From positions 3,502,001 through 3,566,000 of the forward strand of contig NC_012914.1 of assembly GCF_000023585.1 (NCBI RefSeq): a stretch of DNA of 64,000 nt, in the 5' to 3' direction. Each line of letters starts with the position of its first letter. Within the stretch, counting starts at the first letter, position 1. The stretch comes from Paenibacillus sp. JDR-2 (GTDB lineage: Bacteria; Bacillota; Bacilli; Paenibacillales; Paenibacillaceae). A program made the position numbers and the translations under genes. This document shows positions 7,974 to 15,418 of this stretch, piece by piece. Under the pieces are notes generated by a model, which was not told the DNA's origin, did not search any database, and worked only from the letters and a program-made list of their open reading frames with translations.

Positions 7974-9512
7974 GTGGCAGCAAACAAAAAGAGCAACGTA
8001 GGGCTTGTCATCGCTGGTCTGTTGCTTAGTATTCTGATGGCGTCGATGGACAATACGATCGTCGCTACGGCGATGGGGAATATCGTCGCCGAACTAGGCG
8101 GACTTGACAAGTTCGTATGGGTTACTTCCGCGTATATGGTAGCGGAAATGGCAGGGATGCCGATCTTCGGCAAGCTGTCCGACATGTATGGCCGGAAAAG
8201 GTTCTTCCTTTTTGGCATCATTATGTTCATGGCGGGTTCCGTATTATGCGGAACAGCCAGTTCGATTACCGAGCTTGCTCTATTCCGCGCGGTTCAGGGG
8301 ATCGGGGCAGGGGCTATGATGCCCGTTGCCTTTACGATTATGTTTGACGCCGTGCCTTTGGAAAGCCGGGGTAAAATGGGCGGCATGTTCGGAGCGGTAT
8401 TCGGGATGTCTTCCATCTTCGGGCCGCTGATCGGCGCGTATATTACGGACAATTTTGCATGGGAATGGGTATTCTACATCAATCTCCCGCTTGGCATTAT
8501 CGCGCTTTGCATGATTGGTTTCTTCTATAAGGAATCGATGGAGCATTCGAAGCAGCCAATCGACTGGTATGGAGCGGCCACCTTAATTGGCGCCATTGTC
8601 TGCCTGATGTTCGCGCTTGAGCTTGGCGGCAAGACATACGCATGGGATTCCGTTCAAATTCTTGGCATGTTTGCAGGATTTGTCGTCCTGCTAATTACAT
8701 TCCTGATTGTAGAGACAAAGGTTAAAGAGCCAATTATCTCTTACGCACTTTTTAAGAACCGTTTGTATTCGACCAGTATCTTAAGCGCATTATTCAGCGG
8801 CGCAGCGTTTATTGTCGCTTCCGTATTTATCCCAATCTTTATCCAAGGGGTACTCGGCGGTTCGGCAACGAACTCGGGACTTGTTTTGCTGCCGATGATG
8901 CTTGGTACGGTAGTAACCGCTACTTCCGGCGGTTTCTTGATGACTAAGATTCCTTATCGCAATATTATGGTGGCAACGTTTATTATCCTGGTAATCGGTT
9001 CGATTCTGACAACTACGCTTACAGCAGATTCATCCCGACTTATCGTGACCATCTATATGGTTCTAATTGGTCTTGGCATTGGCGCATCCTTCTCGGTGCT
9101 TGGCAATACAGCCATTCATGGATTGCCTGCCAGACAGCGGGGGACAGCAAGCTCGACGCTTAACTTCATTCGTTCGCTTGGTATGACAATCGGCATCACG
9201 ATTTACGGGATTGTACAAAGTAATCTGTTTACCAGCAAAATGACCGATGCCTTTGCAGCCGGCGGTCAAGCTGCTCCGGAAGGCGGCATGCAATTCAAAG
9301 ATCCGCGCGAGATTCTGACTCCGGAAGCTCGGGATCAAATTCCGACTGAAGTATTGGACAAAATCATCCATTCCTTGGCTGATTCGATCGTAGGAACTTT
9401 CGCATGGGCGATTATTCCTGCCGTGCTCGCTTTGATTGTTTCGTTCTTCATGGGTCGCAGTAAGCTTGATCCAAATGCGGACATGGAACAGCAAAGCTAT
9501 GGCGGACATTAA
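7974..9512 (+). CDS. MFS multidrug transporter, DHA2 (EmrB/QacA) family
   Basis: A 512-residue drug:proton antiporter with about 14 membrane helices. Family motifs include SMDNTIVATAM in helix 1 (motif D1 of DHA2 pumps), GKLSDMYGRKRFF (motif A, at about residues 66-78) and the antiporter motif C region (GPLIGAYI). The start is GTG at 7974, with GAAAGG about 11 nt upstream. It has its own strong promoter and terminator and no other gene in the unit. The whole unit lies between two 28-bp dif-like dyads in the same orientation. Substrate unknown; the family exports dyes, quaternary amines and antibiotics. Confidence 0.93.
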   Translation: MAANKKSNVGLVIAGLLLSILMASMDNTIVATAMGNIVAELGGLDKFVWVTSAYMVAEMAGMPIFGKLSDMYGRKRFFLFGIIMFMAGSVLCGTASSITELALFRAVQGIGAGAMMPVAFTIMFDAVPLESRGKMGGMFGAVFGMSSIFGPLIGAYITDNFAWEWVFYINLPLGIIALCMIGFFYKESMEHSKQPIDWYGAATLIGAIVCLMFALELGGKTYAWDSVQILGMFAGFVVLLITFLIVETKVKEPIISYALFKNRLYSTSILSALFSGAAFIVASVFIPIFIQGVLGGSATNSGLVLLPMMLGTVVTATSGGFLMTKIPYRNIMVATFIILVIGSILTTTLTADSSRLIVTIYMVLIGLGIGASFSVLGNTAIHGLPARQRGTASSTLNFIRSLGMTIGITIYGIVQSNLFTSKMTDAFAAGGQAAPEGGMQFKDPREILTPEARDQIPTEVLDKIIHSLADSIVGTFAWAIIPAVLALIVSFFMGRSKLDPNADMEQQSYGGH

Positions 9513-9531
9513 TTTGCAGTTTGTGAAGAGG

Positions 9532-9557
9532 GCAGTCGCATATGCGGCTGCTTTTTT
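9532..9557 (+). terminator. Rho-independent terminator of the efflux-pump gene
   Basis: GCAGTCGCA (9532-9540) pairs with TGCGGCTGC (9543-9551) and is followed by six T residues. Confidence 0.85.
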
Positions 9558-9584
9558 AGCTCATTTTCCGATTTCAACCATTTT

Positions 9585-9612
9585 AGTTTACATAATAAAA
9601 ATTACGTAATCT
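9585..9612. other. dif-like dyad, site 2 (11-6-11)
   Basis: Arms AGTTTACATAA (9585-9595) and TTACGTAATCT (9602-9612) flank a 6-bp centre. On the minus strand the right arm is TTATGTAAACT, identical at all 11 positions to the XerD arm of Bacillus/Staphylococcus dif; the other arm does not match the XerC arm. Same orientation as site 1. The rest of 9613-9757 is AT-rich with nothing I can name. Confidence 0.5.
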
Positions 9613-9757
9613 ATTGAGTTAGAAAGTTAAAACGACAGCGGTATATGGCATGACTTTTGGCATAGAAGCATGAAAATTCTCATGGTTCAGGTCAAAAGGG
9701 AATGCCTTTTTTTATTCATGTTCATTACTTCTCGCAGATTCTATTGAAATTGCTTGT

Positions 9758-9766
9758 TGTTATACT
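9758..9766 (+). promoter_or_regulatory. extended -10 promoter of the 45-residue peptide gene
   Basis: TGTTATACT is a TGn-extended -10 element. No good -35 is present at 17 nt (TTGAAA at 9744 is too close), which is tolerated by extended -10 promoters. Confidence 0.45.
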
Positions 9767-9813
9767 GTTCTCAAGTAAGGATGCTTCAACCAACTAATAG
9801 GGAGGAACGGAAG

Positions 9814-9951
9814 ATGAACTTGAGAGTGTTTTTTCAAAATATGGTGGAGAAATTAATGGCAAAGCTGAATCAACCTCTGAAAGGGAACTCCGAGCAAACG
9901 ATTGGCGATCTGATTTATGATTCGTCCATTTATATGGACGGAGATTGTTAA
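9814..9951 (+). CDS. small 45-residue protein of unknown function
   Basis: Not recognised. The reading frame begins with [20 protein letters not shown], a stretch that could form an amphipathic helix, and ends in the acidic tail SSIYMDGDC with a terminal Cys. A strong AGGGAGGA site lies about 8 nt upstream of the ATG and an extended -10 about 50 nt before it, so translation is credible. No signal peptide or leader-cleavage motif (double Gly) is evident, so a RiPP precursor is possible but not supported. It lies just upstream of a tyrosine recombinase gene with its own promoter. Confidence 0.5.
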   Translation: MNLRVFFQNMVEKLMAKLNQPLKGNSEQTIGDLIYDSSIYMDGDC

Positions 9952-9991
9952 GGCTAGAAGCTAGAAGAGAGCATCTTTTTCCCCAATTTCA

Positions 9992-10000
9992 TGCTATAAT
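9992..10000 (+). promoter_or_regulatory. extended -10 promoter of the recombinase gene
   Basis: TGCTATAAT is a perfect TGn-extended -10. The predicted start falls inside the large inverted repeat that begins at 10001. Confidence 0.6.
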
Positions 10001-10032
10001 AAAGTGCGCAAAATCAGGGTTTTGCGCACTTT
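10001..10032. repeat. perfect 13-bp inverted repeat with 6-bp centre in the recombinase promoter
   Basis: AAAGTGCGCAAAA (10001-10013) and TTTTGCGCACTTT (10020-10032) flank TCAGGG. There is no T-tract after it, so it is a poor terminator for either strand. Its 13-6-13 geometry resembles core sites of simple tyrosine recombinases; its place at +1 equally suits an operator. Confidence 0.75.
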
Positions 10033-10076
10033 CATTTGAGAGCCATTTTTTTATACATAAGGTAGGGGAATGTGGG

Positions 10077-10994
10077 TTGAAAAAGCAGCATGAATTGGAA
10101 GATTTGTACGGTAAGCTCACTCAAGCCTTTCGTATCTGGATGAAGCAAGCCGGATATACGGATACCACGCAAAAAGAATATATGAGAGAGGCGTATGCCT
10201 ATTTGGAATCTCTCGAAGGGGCAGCCGCCGAACAAGCCGGGAAGATGCATGTTATTTCGTTTCTTATTTCGAAGCAGCGGGGAGCAGGGGACCGTGCGCG
10301 GAACCGAACATTATCGGCGATCCGATCCTTCTATACGGCGTTGATCGATTTCGAAATGGCCACCCGTAATCCCGCAATGGAAGTCAAGAAATCGAAGACG
10401 GAGAAAAACAAGAAGCCGGTCTACCTGGAGGAGGATGAACTCGCGTCAAGCTTGTCCTGTATAGAAGGGAGATATCGTGCACGTAATGTAGCCATTTTTC
10501 TGTTGATGAGCTATTGCGGTCTTCGTGTTGGCGAGGTTCACCGTTTGAACCGGAGCGACTTTAACCCGGTGAGAGGCACGATTGAGGTATTTGGTAAAGG
10601 GCGTAAGTGGAATGAGATCCCGGTGCCGGAAGAGCTGGCTGCCGTTCTTTCGGAAGTTGCGCAGGACCGCATCACGCCTTACAAAGAGCAGGAGGATGCT
10701 TTCTTTGTCTCGCAGAAGGGAAGAAGACTGTCGATCCGGCAAATCCAGAAGATTGCCGGTCAAACCTTTGAAGCCTTCAAAAGCATCAATCCCCATGCGG
10801 CGAATAAAAAGCTCTCCTGTCATAAATTACGCCATACCTTTGCTACTATTCTACTGAAGAATGGAGTAGATATCCGTGTAGTCAAGGAGCTGCTTGGGCA
10901 TGCATCCATTGAAACAACGATGATCTACACCCACGTGAACGATGATCAGAAGAAGGAAGCGATGGCGACGATCCGACTGCCGGTAAACCTTTAG
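10077..10994 (+). CDS. tyrosine recombinase/integrase (XerC/D-like)
   Basis: A 305-residue site-specific recombinase. The N-terminal SAM-like core-binding domain spans about residues 8-95. The catalytic domain holds the tyrosine-recombinase set: Arg in GLRVGE, Lys in the beta-hairpin near [20 protein letters not shown] (His and Arg), LGHAS and the nucleophile in TTMIYTHV. The start is taken as TTG at 10077 because AGGTAGGGG lies 8 nt upstream and the longer frame to 9945 runs across the promoter dyad. It is the size of XerC/XerD without extra domains, but I cannot say whether it is the housekeeping pair member or an orphan. Its stop overlaps the stop of the convergent isochorismatase gene. 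Confidence 0.92.
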   Translation: MKKQHELEDLYGKLTQAFRIWMKQAGYTDTTQKEYMREAYAYLESLEGAAAEQAGKMHVISFLISKQRGAGDRARNRTLSAIRSFYTALIDFEMATRNPAMEVKKSKTEKNKKPVYLEEDELASSLSCIEGRYRARNVAIFLLMSYCGLRVGEVHRLNRSDFNPVRGTIEVFGKGRKWNEIPVPEELAAVLSEVAQDRITPYKEQEDAFFVSQKGRRLSIRQIQKIAGQTFEAFKSINPHAANKKLSCHKLRHTFATILLKNGVDIRVVKELLGHASIETTMIYTHVNDDQKKEAMATIRLPVNL

Positions 10995-11629
10995 CTTTGC
11001 AGCTGCGGCGTTCGATTGGCGTGATGCTTCCAATAGGAAATCACATCTGTTGTACTCGCAGCCATTCCGAAATAGGTATCCACAGTCTTAACCGTCATAT
11101 CATGCTCTTCCTGGGAAAAGGCAGCGCAGGCATCTTTCATAAGAATGATATGATAATCCCTCATAAACCCGTCTCTTGCGGTGGATTCAACGCAAAGATT
11201 TGTACTTACACCCGTCATGATAAGAGTTTCAATCTTTAAAGTCTGCAGTACAGATTCCAGGCGGGTATGGATAAAGCCGCTGTAACGGTGCTTTTTTACG
11301 ATGATGTCTGTCTCGGCAGGAGAGACGGAGAAAAACTCGGCACCCCAGCTGCCGGTATGGCAAATCGGATTAACGCCATCCTCGAAGCGTGATACCCATA
11401 CTTCGGAGTCCGTAGCTTTCTCGTGATTCGTCTGGAGGAAGATGACGGGGACTCCATGCTCCCGGGCAGAGTCCAATAAAGCTTGCAATTCGGGGATCAT
11501 TTTGCCTGCGGCGCTCACGTCAATACCGGTCTTGGCAATCGCTCCCTCAGGGTGGCAGTAATCGTTTTGTACATCCACAACAATAACGGCAGCATTTTTA
11601 TGCTCAAGTCTTAAAGCTAATTTCGTCAT
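10991..11629 (-). CDS. isochorismatase family cysteine hydrolase
   Basis: A 212-residue alpha/beta hydrolase of the isochorismatase/nicotinamidase superfamily. The triad is visible: Asp in IVVDVQNDY (near residue 17), Lys in [10 protein letters not shown] and Cys in [15 protein letters not shown], with the cis-peptide GVS just before it. Members cleave isochorismate, nicotinamide, ureidoacrylate or carbamoylsarcosine; RutB-like or biuret-type specificity cannot be told. The ATG at 11629 follows AAGAAGGTG at 6-7 nt. It is monocistronic and convergent with the recombinase, with overlapping stop codons. Confidence 0.9.
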   Translation of the reverse strand: MTKLALRLEHKNAAVIVVDVQNDYCHPEGAIAKTGIDVSAAGKMIPELQALLDSAREHGVPVIFLQTNHEKATDSEVWVSRFEDGVNPICHTGSWGAEFFSVSPAETDIIVKKHRYSGFIHTRLESVLQTLKIETLIMTGVSTNLCVESTARDGFMRDYHIILMKDACAAFSQEEHDMTVKTVDTYFGMAASTTDVISYWKHHANRTPQLQS

Positions 11630-11727
11630 ATTTAGCACCTTCTTTTTCCTTTTGACTCTTATTTTCTCAAATCCATTCATTTGTATGCTAATAACCGTGC
11701 TATTTCCGTTTTATAATGAAAAAAATA

Positions 11728-11761
11728 AAAAAGCTGCCTTCAAATGACTGGCAACTTTTTT
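11728..11761. terminator. bidirectional terminator between the isochorismatase and propeller genes
   Basis: AAAAAGCTGCC and GGCAACTTTTT form a stem with one mismatch and carry A- and T-tracts on either side. A second hairpin GGCTGC/GCAGCC lies at 11769-11803. Both are 3' of the leftward propeller gene. Confidence 0.7.
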
Positions 11762-11810
11762 CAAAGAAGGCTGCGCATGTTTTATATAACTTTGCTGCAG
11801 CCATTTTTTA

Positions 11811-13052
11811 TTATATATTCGATATAATATTTTGAACGTTATTAATCATTCCGGTCCATACCGTAGTAGGACGATCCGGGTAGGAAAAGCTTACGTCGAT
11901 ATAATCACCCAATGATCGGCAGGGTACTCCGTAACTAGGATCCGCGTTAGGATCAAATGATGCTGCAGAGAGCCTTGTATTTACTGCAAAACTAGCACCG
12001 GCATTACCCGAAGTAGTACCATATACATCTAAGAGGCTGGAATTAACACGATTGGTATAGTAGACGATTTGAATAAGTCCTGTCGTACGGGATACCGAAA
12101 TATTGGGGTAAAAATTCTGGGTCTCCAGCGGACTGTCATCAACCTGAATCGGTACGGACCAGGAGTTTCCTTGATCTGTAGATCTGGATAGATAAATATG
12201 GGAATATCCGGTTCTGTAATCCTGCCAAACCGCGTATACAATGCCTTGACCCTGATTCGGTGAAAGATCTACGGCCAAAAAAGCGCTGGTAAGTACCCGA
12301 AATGCCCAAGTCGTTACAGGAAGAGGGCTAGGAACAAGAGATATATTGGATACGTTAACAGTAGGATTAAATGTTAAACCTCCGTCATCAGAACGGCGAA
12401 GCAGGAACTGCGAATTTCCAGGGCTGTACTGCGCCCAAGCTACATAGACTTGACCGGTTGGTCCAACGGCTACGTTGGTGCCAAAACCTGCGCTTCCAAC
12501 TGTTTGATTCGTTAGCAAAATCGGAATCGACCAGGTTTGCCCATTATCCAAGGAACGTTGATACAGCTGTGCGGAGGAGGCAAAATTATCGTAATAGCGC
12601 GTAAAAGCGATGTGGACGATTCCAACATACGGGCTGCCATTCGAATTATCAATATGGATCCAAGGTTTGTCGTTATAGATTTGTACATCAAAGCCTTCGC
12701 AAGTGATTACAGGACCGGAAAATGTGACTCCGTTATCCGTTGAGGTATAGACCGAAATGGAAGAGTCTCTGACAGGACCGATATTGAGCTGGGTACATGT
12801 AATCATAAAGTTATTCCGGTATCCATAAGCTCCAACCGCATTGCCCTGAGTAGTAAAGCCGCTTGGAAGCGGAAGCGTCATCGAAGAGGGGTAAGTAAAT
12901 CCACCGTCTTGCGATACGTAAACATTAATTCTGGACGTTCCTGTAGCAATGCTGCTGGAAGTGACAATGACAGTCAGATTGTTTAAGCTGTTAATCGTTA
13001 TGGAAGGTTCCTGTTGTGAAAGGGAGTCGTTGGTAACAGGTATATTAGTCAT
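11811..13052 (-). CDS. Asp-box (BNR repeat) beta-propeller protein, sialidase-like fold
   Basis: A 413-residue protein with six Asp-box motifs at regular spacing: SQDGGFTY, STDNGVTF, SLDNGQTW, SDDGGLTF, STDQGNSW and a degenerate SGNAGASF. This gives a probable six-bladed propeller as in sialidases. I see no sialidase catalytic set (RIP motif, arginine triad), so enzyme activity is not supported. There is no signal peptide, so it may be a spore-surface, mother-cell or non-classically exported protein. It is the second gene of a leftward pair with a 150-residue protein, separated by 31 bp. The Ser/Thr/Asn-rich composition and low Lys content fit an extracellular or spore-coat location (inference). 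Confidence 0.75.
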   Translation of the reverse strand: MTNIPVTNDSLSQQEPSITINSLNNLTVIVTSSSIATGTSRINVYVSQDGGFTYPSSMTLPLPSGFTTQGNAVGAYGYRNNFMITCTQLNIGPVRDSSISVYTSTDNGVTFSGPVITCEGFDVQIYNDKPWIHIDNSNGSPYVGIVHIAFTRYYDNFASSAQLYQRSLDNGQTWSIPILLTNQTVGSAGFGTNVAVGPTGQVYVAWAQYSPGNSQFLLRRSDDGGLTFNPTVNVSNISLVPSPLPVTTWAFRVLTSAFLAVDLSPNQGQGIVYAVWQDYRTGYSHIYLSRSTDQGNSWSVPIQVDDSPLETQNFYPNISVSRTTGLIQIVYYTNRVNSSLLDVYGTTSGNAGASFAVNTRLSAASFDPNADPSYGVPCRSLGDYIDVSFSYPDRPTTVWTGMINNVQNIISNI

Positions 13053-13083
13053 GTTGGTTTCACGCCCTCTCGTACAATTTTAA

Positions 13084-13536
13084 CTAGCCTAACACTTGGC
13101 CTGTCAAATTGACAGGGCCAGAGATCGCTACATTACCTAATCCAAAGTAGGATACGGTCAAATAATAAGGAACCGCTATATTGATTTTTGCGGGATCCGG
13201 AGTTTTGGTATGGGTAAAAGAGGTATGGAAACTCGTCAATGTAATAAAGCCCATGTTCCCGGGAAACAACAAGGAGTCGGTTGTTTGAAAAATGACGGGA
13301 TCGGATGGACTAAAGCCGTTTTGCCGAATTCGAAAGGTCAATTGCGGAGTAACGGATAGGTTCAATAATTGTACGGACCAGCCTGCATTGCCCCAAAAGA
13401 CAAGCTGATTCGCGGGATTAAGCGCGGTCAACCAAATGGATGTTAGCAAGGTTTCGACATTTTGGGTTAATTGCAGGGGGAGAGAACCGTTGCCTGGCTG
13501 TATGTCTTGAGTGGAATGCTGCAGAATACTAGGCAT
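13084..13536 (-). CDS. hypothetical protein co-transcribed with the Asp-box propeller
   Basis: Not recognised. The 150-residue product is beta-rich and hydrophobic-polar alternating (LVFWGNAGWSVQLLNLSVTPQLTFRIRQNG, given here as described around residues 50-80), with no Cys, no signal peptide and few charges. That composition resembles spore-surface or exported beta-sandwich domains, but this is only a likeness. The ATG at 13536 follows GCGAGGAAG at about 6 nt; an ATG 36 nt earlier has no well-placed ribosome site. It precedes the propeller gene by 31 bp in the same direction. Confidence 0.6.
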   Translation of the reverse strand: MPSILQHSTQDIQPGNGSLPLQLTQNVETLLTSIWLTALNPANQLVFWGNAGWSVQLLNLSVTPQLTFRIRQNGFSPSDPVIFQTTDSLLFPGNMGFITLTSFHTSFTHTKTPDPAKINIAVPYYLTVSYFGLGNVAISGPVNLTGQVLG

Positions 13537-13643
13537 TATTTCTTCCTCGCTTTCATTAATTATTGGGGTCATGAATGAGAATGGGAGAATTACTTCCTGA
13601 TCAAAATTATGGTTATTACAGTGGATATATTCATTTTTATGAA

Positions 13644-13681
13644 CAGAAAGCTTAATCGTAATGTTGACGATTAAGCTTTCT
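13644..13681. repeat. 15-bp inverted repeat upstream of the zinc operon
   Basis: Arms AGAAAGCTTAATCGT (13645-13659) and ACGATTAAGCTTTCT (13667-13681) flank a 7-nt centre. The core AATCGTAAT..GACGATT partly resembles a Zur box. It may be a terminator for neither gene or an additional regulatory site. Confidence 0.6.
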
Positions 13682-13700
13682 TCTGTTATTGTTACTTATA

Positions 13701-13713
13701 CGTAATTATTACG
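13701..13713. promoter_or_regulatory. Zur box 1 upstream of znuCBA
   Basis: CGTAATTATTACG is a perfect match to the palindromic core of the Bacillus Zur box (TCGTAATnATTACGA). Confidence 0.8.
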
Positions 13714-13750
13714 TTCAACGGCGATGTTGAACTTTTTATTTGATATCTAA

Positions 13751-13765
13751 TCGTAATAGTTACGA
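13751..13765. promoter_or_regulatory. Zur box 2 upstream of znuCBA
   Basis: TCGTAATAGTTACGA differs from the Bacillus Zur consensus at one position (G for A in the right arm). It lies about 45 bp before the first zinc-uptake gene. Confidence 0.8.
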
Positions 13766-13813
13766 AATAAGATACGGCAATAACGATTTTTTTGAACAGG
13801 AAGGATGATTATA

Positions 13814-14533
13814 TTGCTGCTTGCCTCTCTTCAGGATGTGACCTTCGGGTACGGAGATGTTCCTTGTCTGGAAATGGCGAACATCGAGGTTCACTCGGGA
13901 GAATTCATTGCGGTTACCGGTCAGAACGGTGCCTCCAAATCTACTTTGCTTAAGCTTGCTTTACAGCTGCTTCACCCTTGGCAAGGGAAGGTGAGCTTAT
14001 CGCCAATAAACGTTAACGGCGACAAGCTTGCTGTGGCGTATGTGCCGCAGCAGATAGCCGCATTTAACAGCGGGTTCCCTAGTCAAGTGACCGAGTTTGT
14101 ACGTTCCGGCCTTTACTCGCAAAGCCGGAATTGGCTCAGAAAGCTAAGCCAGGAGGCCAAACAAGCCGCGGATGAAGCGATGAAAAGCATGGGCGTATGG
14201 GAGCTCCGCAATCGCCGGATCGGAGAGCTTTCGGGCGGACAAAAGCAAAGAATTTGTATCGCCAGGGCACTCGCTATGTCACCTGATATGTTTGTTCTCG
14301 ATGAGCCGACAACCGGTATGGACAAAGAAAGCCGGAGAGATTTCTATCAGCTAATGCGTGAGCAAATCGATCAGTATGGCAAGACGGTCGTAATTGTGAC
14401 CCATAACCTGTCTGAGATGGACGGCATGCTGGACCGGATTATCTCCCTTGAGAGAAGAGAGGAAGGTGGCTGGAAATGCTGCACTACGACTTCATGCAGC
14501 GGGCATTTTTCGCCGGCGGAATCATTGCATTAA
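13814..14533 (+). CDS. znuC: zinc ABC transporter ATP-binding protein
   Basis: ATPase of a high-affinity zinc importer (AdcC/ZnuC type), 239 residues at the cytosolic membrane face. Walker A is GQNGASKST (about residues 34-42), with Ser where most ABC proteins have Gly; Ala or Ser here is known from AdcC relatives. Q-loop YVPQQ, signature LSGGQKQR, Walker B MFVLDEPTTGMD and the switch His in VTHNL are intact. CAGGAAGG ends directly before the ATG at 13805, so TTG at 13814 (9 nt away) is the better start. It overlaps the permease gene by 58 nt. Two Zur boxes upstream indicate repression when zinc is plentiful. Confidence 0.93.
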   Translation: MLLASLQDVTFGYGDVPCLEMANIEVHSGEFIAVTGQNGASKSTLLKLALQLLHPWQGKVSLSPINVNGDKLAVAYVPQQIAAFNSGFPSQVTEFVRSGLYSQSRNWLRKLSQEAKQAADEAMKSMGVWELRNRRIGELSGGQKQRICIARALAMSPDMFVLDEPTTGMDKESRRDFYQLMREQIDQYGKTVVIVTHNLSEMDGMLDRIISLERREEGGWKCCTTTSCSGHFSPAESLH

Positions 14534-15360
14534 TTGCTTCGGCGCTTGGCGTTTATTTGCTTCTGAGAAGGCAGGCCTTAATGGCCGACATGCTCTCGCA
14601 TGTTTCGTTGGCGGGAGTGGCTGCAGGTACATACCTTGGGATTAATCCATCCCTATCGGGATTTATCGTAGCTGTCATCGGCGCAATTGCGGTGGAATAC
14701 GTCCGTAAAGCCTATAAAACGTATAGCGAGCTTTCCGTAGCCATTATTATGGTCGGCGGCCTCTCGTTGTCTGTTATTCTGATGACCATGAATAAGACGG
14801 TTAACAAAAGCTTCTCCTCTTATTTGTTTGGCTCCGTAGTTGCCGTCAACCGGACGGAACTTATGATTATGCTCGCAGCTGCATTAATTGGCGCTTTGTT
14901 TTTCTTCCTGCTGCGAAGACCGCTCTATATTGTTTCCTTCGACGAAGAATCGGCTAGAACAAGCGGAATACCCGTTCAGTGGATTTCCTTTGGATTCAGC
15001 ATCGTAACAGGCATGATCGTAGCCGCAGCAATGCCGATTGTAGGCGTGCTGCTCGTGTCCGCTCTTATTATTTTGCCGGCAGCTCTGTCCGTCCGAATCT
15101 CGTCAAGCTTCACCGCGGCGATCCTTATATCGATGGGAATCGGCTTAACCGGTACGTTTACGGGCTTAACCGCGTCCTACGAGTTAAGTACGCCCCCCGG
15201 AGGCACGATTGCTTTTGTTCTTCTGCTGTTTTTAGCGGCAGGCTTAGGCCTGAAAAAGCTTTTTGCGCTTGGATCAAAGAGATCCAGCAGGATGGTTATC
15301 CGACCGGAAATCCCCGTATCCCGACGCCACAGAGCAGCGGATAACGAACATTGGTCTTAG
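14476..15360 (+). CDS. znuB: zinc ABC transporter permease
   Basis: Membrane subunit of the zinc importer, ABC-3 family, 294 residues with eight to nine helices. Landmarks are LRRQALMADMLSHVSLAGVA near residues 31-50, FDEESARTSGIP in a cytosolic loop (ATPase contact) and MPIVGVLLVSALIILPAA. The C-terminal 30 residues are basic and His-containing. GAGAGGAAGG lies about 10 nt before the ATG, inside the end of znuC, so the two are translationally coupled. Confidence 0.93.
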   Translation: MLHYDFMQRAFFAGGIIALIASALGVYLLLRRQALMADMLSHVSLAGVAAGTYLGINPSLSGFIVAVIGAIAVEYVRKAYKTYSELSVAIIMVGGLSLSVILMTMNKTVNKSFSSYLFGSVVAVNRTELMIMLAAALIGALFFFLLRRPLYIVSFDEESARTSGIPVQWISFGFSIVTGMIVAAAMPIVGVLLVSALIILPAALSVRISSSFTAAILISMGIGLTGTFTGLTASYELSTPPGGTIAFVLLLFLAAGLGLKKLFALGSKRSSRMVIRPEIPVSRRHRAADNEHWS

Positions 15361-15418
15361 TCCTAATTTCCATGAAGTTAGGTAGAGATATAAAACAAAT
15401 TTGGAGGTGCTTTTTATT

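Noticed and set aside
14476..14533. 58-nt overlap of znuC and znuB as a possible frameshift
   Set aside because: Both frames are intact and of normal length; such overlaps are usual in these operons.
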